From Limnanthes douglasii subsp. nivea (Eukaryota; Streptophyta; Magnoliopsida; Brassicales; Limnanthaceae): 64,000 nucleotides of DNA. Shown piece by piece: positions 11,384 to 22,291 of the stretch. Every line of letters starts with the position of its first letter. The stretch's first letter is position 1. A program made the translations under genes and the position numbers. The stretch is from contig JAUPFV010000002.1 of the NCBI GenBank assembly GCA_036936605.1, forward strand, positions 220,937,046-221,001,045, written 5' to 3'. The notes under the pieces were generated by a model, which saw only the letters and a list, made by a program, of their open reading frames with translations, made no database searches and was not told the DNA's origin.

Positions 11384-12690
11384 ATGTTCACAGCAAGAAA
11401 CGCTTTGGTAAAAGCTGGGTGGCTCAATTTGTCAGAGTTGGAAAAGGCTCAAAAGGTTGAACGAGAAAGGCGCATCGCTGCAGGCCTCCCTGTTTCCCCT
11501 GTTAATAAACCAGAAACACCAAGCTCAGAGCCTGATCGGGGTCCTTCTTCAACTAAGAGTGCTAAACCTAGGAGGTTGTTCCAGTCCAACCTTTCACCAA
11601 TCGTTTCGGGCTCATCGGTCCAGGAGTCAGAGCCTGTTGTTGAACCAAGGCAGGCAGTCACAAGCTTTAAGAAACCTTCCCCATTTATTGTTATGGGATC
11701 AAATGCTGATATTTCCCCGGAGAAGCTGGTAGATAGACGAAGGGGTCGTCTGGTAAAAGGGCAGGCTGCTGGCACACAGCCTAAACCAAAATCCACGCCT
11801 TTGAAATCCGGGGCAAAAAGTAAAACTACAGGGTCAGAAGCACCCATGAAAACTCCCAAGGACAAGCTGTCCGGTCCGGAGGCAACTAGCTCTAGTCTTT
11901 GAAAATAGACCTCCGAGTCCGAGCCCCAACCAGACTTTAGACCACAAGAGGGAAAGGATGCTCAACAATCTGGAGGGCCTACTGAGCCAATCACCAGCCC
12001 ATATCTTCCTAAGACAGTTGGCAACCCCTCCATGGTAATGGAGGATAGTATCGAAGAAGCCCCTTTCGAAACTGACGTCTCCGGGAAAACAAGCAAAACT
12101 GCCATGACTATGAAGAGTAAAGGCAAAGAAAAAGTATGCTTAAAGCACACAGACCTGTCGGAGTGCCTTGTGGGAAAGGTGGGGCCTTGTTTTCACAAGG
12201 TAAATGTTAAATATTTGCTGGATATGCAGAAAATCAAGTACGCTTTCATTCACACATCTGAACTTGGTCGGATAAGGACAAAGTGGGGTATTCCAGAGAA
12301 AGTCAAAGTAAGGATCCCAATCGATCCGGAGACGCCCATGGATTGTAAGCTCAACGAGATTGTCTTCTATACTGTGTTGTTCAAATGGGGACTAAGGTTT
12401 CCCTTGGACCCAAAAATAGTCAGATATTTCCATCTGATTAAGCTGTGCCCAAGCCAACTAAGCCCCAATGCATGGTTCACCCTTATGGCATGTATCATGG
12501 CTTCAAGGCTCTCCGGAATTCCTCTTCCGATGGAGCAATTTGCTGCCGTGGCAAGCCTCTGCAGAAATCATCTCATCCTTTTCTATCACTTCAACATGGG
12601 TGACAACTGCAAGGTGGTAGATGACTTGCTTAAGTCAGAGAAATGCTGGAAGACTCAATTTCTGTTCGTCAAGGGTGCTTGGGAAATGCG
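11384..12690 (+). pseudogene. Antisense gene of Tat element 4 (copy 4), exon 1 only
   Basis: The start MFTARNALVKAGWLNLSELE matches the start of the element 2 copy. A long Ser/Pro/Lys-rich linker follows, interrupted by two close stops (TGA 11900-11902, TAG 11906-11908) in an otherwise open frame. The frame then enters the conserved core (about 12150-12690) with VGPCFHKVNVKYLL, RTKWGIPEKV, KWGLRFPLDP, LCPSQLSPNAW and MASRLSGIPLPMEQF. The WGLRFPLDP block resembles Pfam Transposase_28 (PF04195), a family known only from plant gypsy-type elements. The gene breaks off at GAWE-MR, just before the intron, at the junction with copia DNA. Sense is + because the host element is on the minus strand. 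Confidence 0.85.
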
Positions 12691-13394
12691 GTTAGTGTAG
12701 TCAGCATGTACATGGGTAACCTGGGAAAGAAAACTGGCACACAATGAAATAGATACTTCGATATCTTAAAAGTACTATGAATGTTGGCTTGATCTTCAAT
12801 AAGACGAATATTAATGGATCGGTGAACGATATGGTGAGAACAGTGGTTGGTTTAGTTGATTCCGACTTTGTAGGTGATATAAATGAGATCTTTGACGGGA
12901 TATGTTTTTACTTTAGTTGGAAGTACGATTAGTTAGACTATAAAGTTGCAAAATATTTTAGATTTATCTACAACATAGGTAGAGTACATAGCGGTAACAA
13001 AAGAGGTTAGTGAGGTAGTATAGTTGCAAGGTTATTTGGAATGTTTAAGCTTGTATATGACTACTACAAAAGTATTTTATGATAATCAGAGTGGCATACA
13101 CCTTACAGGGAACCATATGTACCCCGAGCGTACAGAACACATATATGTCATGTATCATTTTATTCGTGATATAATATCAAAGTGAATTGTTAATGTGAAA
13201 AAAATATTTACACCCGATGATCTACCAGATATAGTGACCAAGACAATATCAGTTTGAAAGTTTAAGGGACTGCCTAAACTTGATTGGTGTTTACAGCATC
13301 AAGTGAATGCCTTAGTGGCATTTGGTAAGTCAGAAAAAATAATAAGTTTCTATGTTGTTAGTGAAAAAAAGATATTCGCCTCAAGGGGGAGATT

Positions 13395-13758
13395 TGTTGA
13401 GGATGAGTCGAATAAAATTGACTATGTATAATGTCTCCGTTGGTACAGTTTCATGTCATTCATAGTGTACCTTATGTTATATTGTATAGTATTGTATGTA
13501 TGAGCTCATTAGGCCCATTATCTCGTAAGTTTATTTATTATCTATGAATAAATTACTAAGACTACACATAATAACATCTGAAATTTGTAACATTTTCTAT
13601 CATAGTGAAACACTCTTCTTTGACGGCTCCCGTGAACGTAGACATTTGTTGAACTACATTAAAATCATGTGTTTTTTTCTTTCATGTTCTTTATTTTGTT
13701 ATGTGTCTGAGCCATTTCTGATATATTTCACAATGATTCATAACATAATGATAATATC
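13395..13758 (+). repeat. LTR of copia family Y (left copy)
   Basis: It begins TGTTGAGGATGAGTCG right after the polypurine tract and ends just before TGGTATCA. The counterpart is at 20847-21212. The short ORF 13544-13798 lies in it and is not a gene. The 3' edge is estimated from the primer-site position. Confidence 0.65.
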
Positions 13759-13859
13759 TTTGGTATCAATTTTAAAATCTAAAATATATATTATTTAACA
13801 TAAATTAATAAATTCTTAAAAGTCTGCCAAACAATACTAACAAATCCTCTTGTCACATG

Positions 13860-14157
13860 CAGACTCGTTTTTGATAACGCTAGATCTTGTGCGCAACATA
13901 TATTCCTCATAAAGACGAGATAAGTAAGGCTAACAAATGAATAACGCGTAGAGAGTAACCATAGTCATAAAGATTATAAGGATTATGACGAGAGTAAAAA
14001 CTGGAGCAAGATGAAGGTCACAAAGTGAAGTACAAAACGAGGGTTATATGAAGAATTATGACGAATATCGTATGAAGAATTATGACTAGGGTTATCTGAA
14101 TGGTTATGAAGAATGTCAAATGAAAATTTATGACAATGGTTAAATGAAGAATTATGA
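13860..14157. repeat. Imperfect short repeats in copia Y leader (left copy)
   Basis: From about 13975 the segment carries repeated variants of GAAGAATTATGACGA at irregular spacing of roughly 20-27 bp. The homologous segment with more copies is at 21360-21700. It lies just after the primer site, where the untranslated leader of the element should be. Confidence 0.6.
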
Positions 14158-14318
14158 CCAAGACAATATTAGTTTGAAAGTTTAGGGAGTGCCTAAACTT
14201 GATTGGTGTTTATAGCATTAAGTGAATGCCTTAGTGGCATTTGGTAAGTCAGAAAAAGAGAAGTTTTTATATTGGTAGTGAAGAAAGGATATTCGCCTCA
14301 ACGGGGAGATTTGTTGCA

Positions 14319-15772
14319 GCTAAGGCGTTGATACCTTTGACCGATAAGATTGCACCACGGGTGGTAGAGTACTTATTGGTTTTTTGGTTGCGGGACTGGG
14401 TTAAATTTGAACAGGTTTTCTTGTATGCTAAAACCGCAGCCTGCGTGCTTTGATGTACTTGTGCGGTAAACTCGGATGCCTCGGTCTCCTCAATCAGGAC
14501 CTGCTTCTCAACCTGGGCCAGTAGTGTGGAAAACGTGAATGCTTGTTTCTTAGTCACCGTCTGTTTCATGGATCCGGGGAGTAGTCCCAACCTGTAGCAT
14601 GTCAAGGCCACACTTTCTTCACAGTGGTCAAGGTTGGTCTTTGCGTTTACGAATCGTCTAGTATAATCTCTTAAACTTTCTCCCACCTTCTGTCGGCAAT
14701 TCACGATAGTGTCTCCTTTTGCCCGAAAATTCTTACTTTTGGCGAATTACTGTCGAGACATGACAAAAAACATACTAAACTTTTTAATGCAACCTTGCGG
14801 TAATCGGTTGTACCACTTCGAGGCCCGATCTTTGAAAGTCATCGAAAAATGCTCGGCAAAGCAGCTTATCATCATTATCGAAACTCAACATAAAATTTTT
14901 GAAAGCTTCCAAGTGATTCTCGGGGTCTTTCTTCCCAACATATTTGTCTAACTTTGATATGTCAAATCTCTTCGGAAGATGTCCTGACAAAATTTTGTCC
15001 GACAGAGGGAAAGACCTTTAATTGTGTCCAAATCTATAAGCACCACTTCCTAGACCTTCAGTGGGGTGCCATACAGACCTTCCTCATTTGAATTGGCAAA
15101 CTGACTCTTGATCCTATACCCATGAGTTTGACTTCTAAAAGGGAATTGTACTTGTGGTAGAACAACTCGCTCTTCTTTACTGACCTTTACTATTTCTTCT
15201 TTTTCATGGGAGTTCTGCGTTCTTTTCTCGTTACTATTCCCTTTATGCTTTGATAACCCAAACAGGCGTGATCTGTTGCGTCCGGCTTCAATTTTTCTAG
15301 TGAATCGTTTATCCTTCTTTCGTCGTTGGATTTCTCGGTCTGAGGATTCATCCGATGTGAAATTAGTGGATCCGCTATAATCTTGTCTTGATGGACGTTT
15401 GACCTTTCTTTCAGCCTCCGCTACTGGTGTCCATGCTTGACGCTTATCCCTGCGGATATAACTCTTGTCTTGTCTCTCATCCGAGGAATCCTCTCTATCA
15501 ACATCTAGTGACCATTCTCTGCACTTTCATTCTCTAATCATTCTTTCAGCCATAGCCTTTTCCTTCTCGACATTAATCTTAGCTATGTCATCCAACAACT
15601 ATTTTCTTCTCATGATTAGAGTCAATCATTTACTTCAGTTTCACCCGTAATGATCGTGGCCAAGATGCCTTTCATTAGATCGTCTTCCTTCTAAACATAA
15701 ATTAGTCCCCGCTGGACTTTTCCCGATCTCTCTACCTTGAACCGCTTCTGCATTCATCTCTCGCTGTATCAT
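14319..15772 (-). pseudogene. gag of Tat concatemer (left copy)
   Basis: The minus-strand frame starts at ATG 15772, about 60 bp after the LTR end. A charged N-terminal part (about 15770-15000) reads in pieces with Arg/Lys/Ser-rich sequence and a YGTP...SGAY-type segment. The retrotransposon gag domain follows (about 14990-14400) with LPKRFDISKLDKY, KNFMLSFDNDDKLLCRAF and GESLRDYTRRFVNAKT. Several frameshifts and stops break it. It ends at 14318 in a copia polypurine tract and LTR start, so the zinc knuckle and protease are lost. In the family Gag forms the virus-like particle that packages element RNA. Confidence 0.8.
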
Positions 15773-15833
15773 GATTTTGGGGAAAAAAGAATTATCTCCG
15801 GGTATCACATCTTTTTCCCACAGACTGCGTTAA

Positions 15834-16205
15834 TGAAGAAGCTAAAATGGTTCGGATTTGGATCTAATACAATAATGCTTTGACGAGAGTGAAAAGAAAA
15901 TAGTGGAGCGAGAAAGTAAAAAGAGAAAGTAGAAAGATAAAATATTTATTAAATGTCTTATTTTCCCAAAGGGGAGGGGAGAGGTTCCCTTATATAGTAG
16001 GAGATGTGGGCCCCTCTCTTCTATCCATGTGGTCCTCCTATTTTAATATTTATTTTTACATTATGGTCCTTATTTTCCCTATATTTGCTATTTGAGGTTA
16101 TATACTCCTCCAATTATTATTACAACCTATGATCAATTACACATTGTAATTTTATTTATTTACTAGTGGCCCAACAACTTGGCCCAATATTTTACGGCCT
16201 TATCA
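15834..16205 (-). repeat. LTR of Tat concatemer (left copy)
   Basis: On the minus strand it runs from TGATAAGGCCGTAAAATATT to ...CTTCTTCA (372 bp, TG...CA). A TATA box (CTATATAAG, 15989-15997) lies inside. A polypurine tract precedes it (ACTGGGAGGCTAC) and a primer-site region follows (CGCAGTCTGTGGG). The sister LTR is 19188-19543. Confidence 0.85.
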
Positions 16206-16505
16206 GTAGCCTCCCAGTCTTCACGAGTGCGAGAGTATAGACTTTCACAGCTTGAGTTTGACAGCTTCTTGGTTTGAAATTGCATTAGGTCTCATTGGGA
16301 CCGCAAAGAGCTTCAGGAATGATCCCACTATTGGGCCGCGTTAGTTGTGATCGGGTTTCATCAGGTTATTCGTAGTGTTGAAAATTCCATGCCCGCTCCC
16401 ATTTTATATACCCGGTTTTGTTTTTCCTATCTTTTGTTTCCTTTGGTTTTGACTTTAATGGGCCTTCTCTTGATTTAAATCGTCTTTGTAGCCCATTTGC
16501 TTTGC

Positions 16506-16740
16506 CACGTGTCACGTTGATTGGATTTCACTTGTACCTCGAACTCTTTACATGCCTAGGGCTTAATCATGTTTCTAGTCCTAGACCTACTGTAGTTGTT
16601 CAAAATGGACAAGTGTCATCCATTTATTTGAAGCGTGTCTAGTCATGTGTCTATCAAAACGACTTTTTGACTCCCCGCGGCTCTTTTCGTTTGGTCTTCC
16701 CCATATAGGGGTTCATTGAGGAAGGAGTTCTTTATAAATA
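16506..16740 (+). promoter_or_regulatory. Putative promoter of antisense gene, copy 5
   Basis: A G-box (CACGTG, 16506-16511, within GCCACGTGTCACG) and a TATA box (TATAAATA, 16733-16740) stand 97 bp from TATA to the ATG at 16836. The leader between them is purine and pyrimidine rich and has no ATG. It matches the layout seen in copies 2 and 4. Confidence 0.6.
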
Positions 16741-16835
16741 CCTCTCCTCACATTCATTATTTGCTATCAAAAGAAATTCTAGTGAGAGAAATAGTCTGAG
16801 TTTTGTCTGTGCTGGAGAGAGAACCAACCTTGTTT

Positions 16836-18330
16836 ATGAGAAGACCTGTCCAAAAACGTAAACGAAAACCTAAACCGGAAAAGAAACCTATCTTCAAGCT
16901 AATAGACTATTTGAGTATCACCTGAAGAGCTGAAGAATATCATGCAGCGGGCCTAATCTGGGGTTCTAGCAAAACTCTTCTTCAATTGATCGCACCTGTA
17001 CCTGATAACCCTGCTCGGTCGCAGCTGATAACCGGAGAAAGTTCCTGGAATCCAAATTTAGCTTTGGAACCGGTGCGTGATCTGATCCTAATTTCTTCAA
17101 ATGGAACCACTCTTAGTCCAATCCATGCTTATTTTGGTCGGGCAGCTTCTGACCTAGCAACTCCCACTGGTGCTACAGCTGGGGCTTTTAATACCGACAC
17201 TCCCCTATCGAAAAAATCTAAACCTTAGTTCATCGCCATGGGAGATTCCTTCTCGTCTTCATCTCCTGAACTTTTCCAACTGACTAAAATGATTATTAGT
17301 ATTCGAACTAGCCATAATACCGCCGCTACTCCCCGAGGGGTTGTTCAACGTGATGCGGAGCGTCAGAAAAAAGAAGAGGTAGCGTTAATAGATCCAAACT
17401 ACAGGGAACAAGAAACGCAAAGACAAAGTTCTCACTTCTCCCACGCCGAAAACCGACACTAAGGATGCTACTCTTCCAAAGAAAAAGAATGTTGCAGCTC
17501 GCTTGGAAAAATACGTTCCTAATGGTCCGACCTCAAGCGTTGTTGCTACAACCCGACCACTCGTTGTTGAGAAATCTAACACTCTTTCAAGGGAAAACCA
17601 GAGCCATGTTGATGTTAATGTTGCTCAGACTGCTAAAAATCATGCAGTGGATCTAACTCTTGGCGATGAAGACCAAACAGAAGATCGGGCAGGAAAAAAA
17701 GTTGGGGTTCAAAGGGGAGATGTTGTCAACGTCGCACCAGATAGAGCACCTCTCCCACTAAAAATATATGCAGTGTGATTGGCTATCATAATGACTTATC
17801 TAGGGACAATATTATCACTTTGTTCAATGTTAAGTATATGTAATATAACCAAAAGGAAATGCCGACCTAGAGGATACGTGGGGAATTCTAAAAAATGTGA
17901 CCATCCATTTTCCAGAACCTGTGGAGACGTCGTTATCCATCACATAAAGGGAGATAGTTATTTTTACCGATCTCTTCAATTGGGGCCTTAGATTCCCGCT
18001 AGATCCCGATATAGTAAGGTACTTCGAGATTCTCGGCCTTTGCCCATCCCAGGTTACCCCCCACACTTGGTATACGTTGATGTCATGCATAATGGCTTCA
18101 AGATTATCCGAGGTTCCCATGCGAATGGAAGAATATGTCGCCATGAACGACTTTTCAAAATTTCCCAAGCTACCGTTCTTTTACTCTTCTCTGGGAAATA
18201 GTTTGAAGATCATGAATGACTTATTAGAAGACTATAAAGCATGGAAGCATCAGTTTGTTTTTATTGGTGGGGCTTGGGAAAATGGTCGACCTTACTCGTC
18301 AAAAAACCTGAGGCACTTATCACGCAAGTG
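16836..18330 (+). pseudogene. Antisense gene in Tat concatemer (copy 5), exon 1
   Basis: It starts MRRPVQKRKRKPKPEKKP, very basic and clearly related to the start of the element 3 copy (MRRYPKYKRSKPKKPRKPKK). Both then share a RAEEY segment. An in-frame TGA lies at 16923-16925, with more stops and shifts through the Ser/Pro-rich linker. The core domain is clear at 17960-18300: NWGLRFPLDPDIVRYFEIL, LCPSQVTPHTWYTLM, MASRLSEVPM and GGAWENG. It ends at W-R-C-P-D, near the intron donor of other copies, where it is joined directly to reversed gag. The host element is on the minus strand, so this gene reads +. Confidence 0.82.
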
Positions 18331-19160
18331 GAGATGCCCCGACAAAATTCGTCCGACAGAGGGGAGGACCTCCAATTGTGTCCAAAATCATAAGCACCAC
18401 TTCCTAGACCTTCCGTGGGGATTCCATACAGACCTTTCTCATTTGGATTGGCAAATTGACTCCCGATCCTATACCCATGAGTTTGACTTCCATAAGAGAA
18501 TTGTACGTGTGGTAGAACAACTCGCTCTTCTTTACTGACCGTTACTATTTCTTCATTTTTATGGGAGTTCGGCGTTCTTTTCTCGGGACTATTTCCTTTA
18601 CGCTTCGATAACCCCAAAAGGCGTGATTTTTTGCGTCTGACTTCAGTTTTCCTAGTAAATCATTTATCCTTCTTTCATCGTCAGATTTCTCGGTCAGAGG
18701 ATTCATCCGATGTGAAATCAGCGGATTCGCTATAATCTTTTCGTGATGGACGTTTAACCTTTCTTTCCGCCTTCACTAGTGGTTTCTGTGTAGGACGATT
18801 ATCCCTGCAGATATAATTCTAGTCTCGTCCCTCATCTAAATAATTCTCTCCATCAACATCAAGTGATCGTTCTCTGCACTTTTCTTCTCTAATCATTCTT
18901 TCAGCCAGAGCCTTTTCCTTATCGACATTAAGCTTAACTATGTCATCGAACAACTGTTTCCTTCTCATGATTAAATTCGACCGTTTACTTCGGTTCCGAC
19001 CGTAATGATTGTGGTCGGGATGTATTTCCTCAGATTGTCTCCTTTATAAACATGAATTAGTCTCCGTTAGACTTTTCCCGATCTCTCTACCTCCAACCGC
19101 TTCTGGATTCATCTCTCACTGTATCGTAATTTTGGGGAAAAAGAATTATCTCCGAGTATC
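18331..19160 (-). pseudogene. gag 5' part of Tat concatemer (right copy)
   Basis: Homologous to 14990-15772 on the same strand, with LSKRKGNSPEKRT, SKEERVVLPHVQF and YGIPTEGLGSGAYDF segments. The start codon position reads ACG where the left copy has ATG. The frame is broken several times. Only the charged N-terminal half and the first residues of the gag domain remain before the junction with the antisense gene at about 18330-18345. Confidence 0.75.
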
Positions 19161-19187
19161 ACCTTTTTATCCCACAGACGGTGCCAA

Positions 19188-19543
19188 TGATAAAGCTAAA
19201 ATGGTTTGGACTTAGATTTGATACAATAATGCTTTTACGAGAGTGAAAAGTAAATAGTAGAGAGAAAAAGTAGAAAGAGAAAGTATTATATTAAACATGT
19301 CATGTTTTCCAAAAAAGGGGGTTTTTATATATAGTATGAGAGGTAGGCCACTCTCTTCTATCCATGTGGTCCTCCTATTTTCATATTTATTTTTACACTA
19401 TGGTATTTTATTTTCCCTCTATTTGCTATTTGAAGTTATATATTCCTCTGATTATTATTACAACCTATGATCAATTAGACATTTTTATTTTATTTATTTA
19501 CCAGTAGCCCGGTAACTTGGCCCAATATTTTACGGCCTTATCA
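19188..19543 (-). repeat. LTR of Tat concatemer (right copy)
   Basis: It starts TGATAAGGCCGTAAAA on the minus strand and ends TTTTAGCTTTATCA (356 bp). The primer-site region GGCACCGTCTGTGGGA follows immediately (19187 downward). It is more complete there than the left copy, which has lost bases. Confidence 0.85.
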
Positions 19544-19713
19544 GTAGCCCCCAGTCTTAACGAGTGCAGGAGTGTAGATTGTCACAACTTGAGTTGAACA
19601 ACTTCTGGGTTATTGCATTAGGTCTGATTGAAACCGCGAAGAGATTCGGGCATGATCCCACTATCAATGATAACTTCGTGAGGCAACTTGGCCCAATATT
19701 TTAGGGCTTATCA
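19544..19713 (-). repeat. Tat 3' internal tail plus LTR-start fragment
   Basis: 19544-19665 matches the 3' internal tail to the right of the left LTR (16206-16350), including the polypurine-tract region. 19682-19713 is a short copy of the LTR start (GGCCCAATATTTTA in reverse, ending TTATCA). Copia gag follows directly. A third LTR boundary therefore exists here, mostly deleted. Confidence 0.7.
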
Positions 19714-20846
19714 AGTGGTGAAAAAATTGTTACTTGTACATAAAACAATTTAGGAGAACTTTACTCAGAGAAATCACTCGTGAACCGGATATACTTGAAG
19801 AAACCCTTGTACGATTTAAGACTTAACGAAGGTATGTCTAAAACTGAATACATAGATAATTTTATATCAATTATTATAGATATGAAGAACTTTGATATTA
19901 TCATTGAGATGAGGATAAAAAAAAATTATCCTGATATTGTTATTAGTTTCTTTTGAGAACTTTATAGACACCTTAATATATGGCAGAGATAAACTATCAC
20001 TAGTGGATGTCAAAGGGTCACTGAAATCAAAAGAGTTGAGATAGTTACAACTAGACAATCAGGAGGAAAAAAATGTCTTATGACCAAGGGAAAATTTATC
20101 AATAAAGAGAGATCTGCAAAAAAAATAACTTGAGGTCCAAATCAAGAGCCAAGAAATCAAACTTTTATGAATTCGATGAGCAGGGTCATTAAGAGTATTG
20201 TGAATGTTGACTTGATTTTCAATAAGAGTACTATGAATGTTGGCTTGATTTTCAATAAGACGAATATTAATGGATCGGTGAACAATATGGTGAGATGAGT
20301 GGTTGGTTTAGTTGATTCTAATTTCGCATGTGATATAAATGAGATCTTTGACGGGATATATGTTTACTTTAGTTGGAAGTACGATTAGTTAGAGAATATA
20401 TTTGCAAACTATTTTAAATTTATCAACAACATGGGTGGAGTACATGGCAGTAACAGAAGAAGCTAATGAGGTAGTATGGTTGCAAGGTTTTGTGGAATAT
20501 TTAAGCTTGTATATGACTACTACAAAAGTATTTTATGATAGTCAGAGCGGCATACACCTTACATGGAACCATATGTACCACGAGCGTACAAAACACATAA
20601 ATGTCATGTATCATTTTATTCGTGATACAATATTAAAGGGAATTGTTGATGTGAAAAAAGTATTTCACACGATGATCCAGCAGATATAGTGACCAAGACA
20701 ATATCAGTTTGAAAGTTAAGGGAGTGCCTAAACTTGATTGGTGTTTACAGCATCAAGTGAATGCCTTAGTGGCATTTGGTAAGTCTGAAAAAGAGAAGTT
20801 TCTATGTTGGTAGTGAAGAAAGGATATTCTCTTCAAGGGGGATATT

Positions 20847-21212
20847 TGTTGAGGAAGAGTCGTATAAAATGGACTATGTATAATGTCTCCGTTGGTACAG
20901 TTTTATGTCATTGATATTGTACCTTATTTTATACTGTATAGTCTTGTATATATGAGCTCATTAGGCCCGTTATCTCTTAAATTTATTTATTATCTATAAA
21001 TAAATTACTAGGACTACACAAAAATAACATCTGAAATTTGTAACCTTTTCTATCATAGTGAAATACTTTTCTTTGGTGGCTCTCGTGAATGTAGACATTT
21101 GTTGAACTACGTTAAAATCATGTGTTCTTTTCTCTCATGTTCTTTTATTTTGTTATGTGTCTGAGCCATTTGTGATATATTGCATAATGATTCATAACAT
21201 AATTATACCATC
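20847..21212 (+). repeat. LTR of copia family Y (right copy)
   Basis: It begins TGTTGAGGAAGAGTCGTATA after a CAAGGGGGATAT polypurine tract and ends before TGGTATCA. It is close to 13395-13758 along its length. Confidence 0.68.
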
Positions 21213-21359
21213 TATGGTATCAATTTTTAAATGTAAAATATATATTATATAACAACAATTAATTAATTAATTAATTCTTAAAAATCTACCAAAAAATACT
21301 GACGAATTCTCTTGTCACTTGCAGACTCATTTTTTAAAACGCTAGTACGCAACATATAT

Positions 21360-21700
21360 TCCTCATAAAGACGGAATAAGTAAGGCTAACAAATGAATAA
21401 GGCGTAAGGAGTAACCATGGTCATAAATATTATAAGGATTATGACGAGAGTAAAAAATAGAGCAAGGTGAATGTCACAAAATGAAGTACGAAACGAGGGT
21501 TATATGTAGAATTATGACAAAGATTGTATGGAGAATTATGACAAAGATCGTATGAAGAATTATGACGATGGTTATCTGAAAAGTTATGACGAATGTCAAA
21601 TGAAAAGTTATGACGCTGGTTAAATGAAGAATTATGACGAGAGTTAAACGTAGAATTATTGGGAGGATTGTTTGAAGAATTATGAAGAGGGTGTAGAAAG
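21360..21700. repeat. Imperfect short repeats in copia Y leader (right copy)
   Basis: About ten variants of a roughly 20-27 bp unit built on GAAGAATTATGACGA with changing linkers. The homologous array is at 13975-14157. There is no coding potential. Confidence 0.7.
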
Positions 21701-21770
21701 TTTGTTATACAATTATAAATGCGTCATCATGTAAGAGGTTATCAAGAAGTTTGTTAGACAGTCACAATTG

Positions 21771-22190
21771 AATTGCGTGTGTAAATTAATGATCGGAAAC
21801 ACGTGTACTTGAATAATTGATCAACTATTTTATGTAAACTCTATAAATAAAAAACCAAAAATTATTTCAAAATAAATCACAAATTTAATTAAAAAATACG
21901 TTAAATAAATTTTATAATTTTTCAAATTCAATTCATCGTCTTGACTATTCATTTAAAAAAAATTCTCTATCAATTTATAATTTTTTTTTGTCATGCAATA
22001 TATATTTTATGTTCCAAAATTAATAAAACAGATAAATAGATTGAAATCCAAAGCTTAGTTATGCGTGGGTCAAAATGTTTCGATTATATAAATGAAATTA
22101 TCCATACAATATTTATATAACTAATTAAAAAAAAGGTGTATTTAATAATATTTTTAAAATAAAAATACATATATAATCATATTTCTTATG

Positions 22191-22244
<54 letters not shown>

Positions 22245-22291
22245 AAAAGGTGTATTTAATAATATTTTCAACAACAACCAAAATTCAAAAG
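21771..22291. other. AT-rich spacer with (TA)n and a direct repeat
   Basis: No gene. A TA microsatellite occupies 22192-22240. The block AAAAAGGTGTATTTAATAAT occurs on both sides of it, near 22133 and near 22246, just ahead of the LINE start codon. Confidence 0.75.

Larger units (their letters stand above)
10570..12690 (-). mobile_element. Tat-lineage element 4: 3' LTR plus antisense gene, truncated
   Basis: A minus-strand fragment. The LTR lies at the left (10570-10944), then the adjacent polypurine tract in reverse complement (CTTTTTTTAGG after 10944). The antisense gene, which therefore reads on the + strand, follows. The LTR is the same family as that of element 2 but clearly diverged. 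The fragment stops near 12690 inside exon 1 of the antisense gene, where copia sequence (family Y) begins. Pol, gag and the 5' LTR are missing. Confidence 0.88.
12691..14318 (+). mobile_element. Ty1/copia family Y remnant, left part (rearranged)
   Basis: Copia RNase H traces run from about 12770 to 13260 (frames reading VEYIAVTKE, LYMTTTKVFYDNQS, MYHFIRD). A polypurine tract, CAAGGGGGAGAT, follows, then an LTR from 13395 to about 13758, then a tRNA-Met-type primer site start TGGTATCA (13761-13768). A leader with imperfect repeats of GAAGAATTATGAC follows to about 14157. There the sequence jumps back to a second copy of the pol end plus polypurine tract, and the next LTR is cut after its first bases at 14318 by the Tat gag. 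The LTR therefore has pol on its left and a primer site on its right. The coding frames are full of stops. The homologous right-hand piece is 19714-21770. Confidence 0.78.
14319..19713 (-). mobile_element. Tat-lineage concatemer with shared LTRs, internally deleted
   Basis: Read on the minus strand from the right, the order is as follows: an LTR-start fragment (19682-19713); element 3' tail; LTR (19543-19188); primer site and gag (19187 to about 18340); antisense gene (about 18330-16836); polypurine tract; LTR (16205-15834); primer site and a second gag (15833-14319). The whole pol is missing between gag and the antisense gene. Each full LTR has 3'-internal sequence on one side and 5'-internal sequence on the other, which a single insertion does not give. 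This fits a tandem element formed by LTR-LTR recombination or adjacent insertion, followed by deletion. Both outer ends join copia family Y sequence. Confidence 0.8.
19714..21770 (+). mobile_element. Ty1/copia family Y remnant, right part (deleted)
   Basis: 19730-20060 carries copia gag (UBN2-type) traces: LYDLRLNEGMSKTEYIDNF and a later zinc-knuckle-like FYEFDEQGH at about 20170. The sequence then jumps to RNase H (20400-20700), with VEYMAVTEEANEVVWLQGF, VFYDSQSGIHL and RTKHINVMYHFIRD, so protease, integrase and RT are deleted. A polypurine tract, the LTR (20847-21212), TGGTATCA (21215-21222) and a repeat-rich leader follow. It shows the same order as the left part, with a primer site after the LTR. 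Confidence 0.8.

Noticed and set aside
13544..13798. ORF of 84 codons on the + strand
   Set aside because: It lies inside the copia family Y LTR and is not kept in the second LTR copy.
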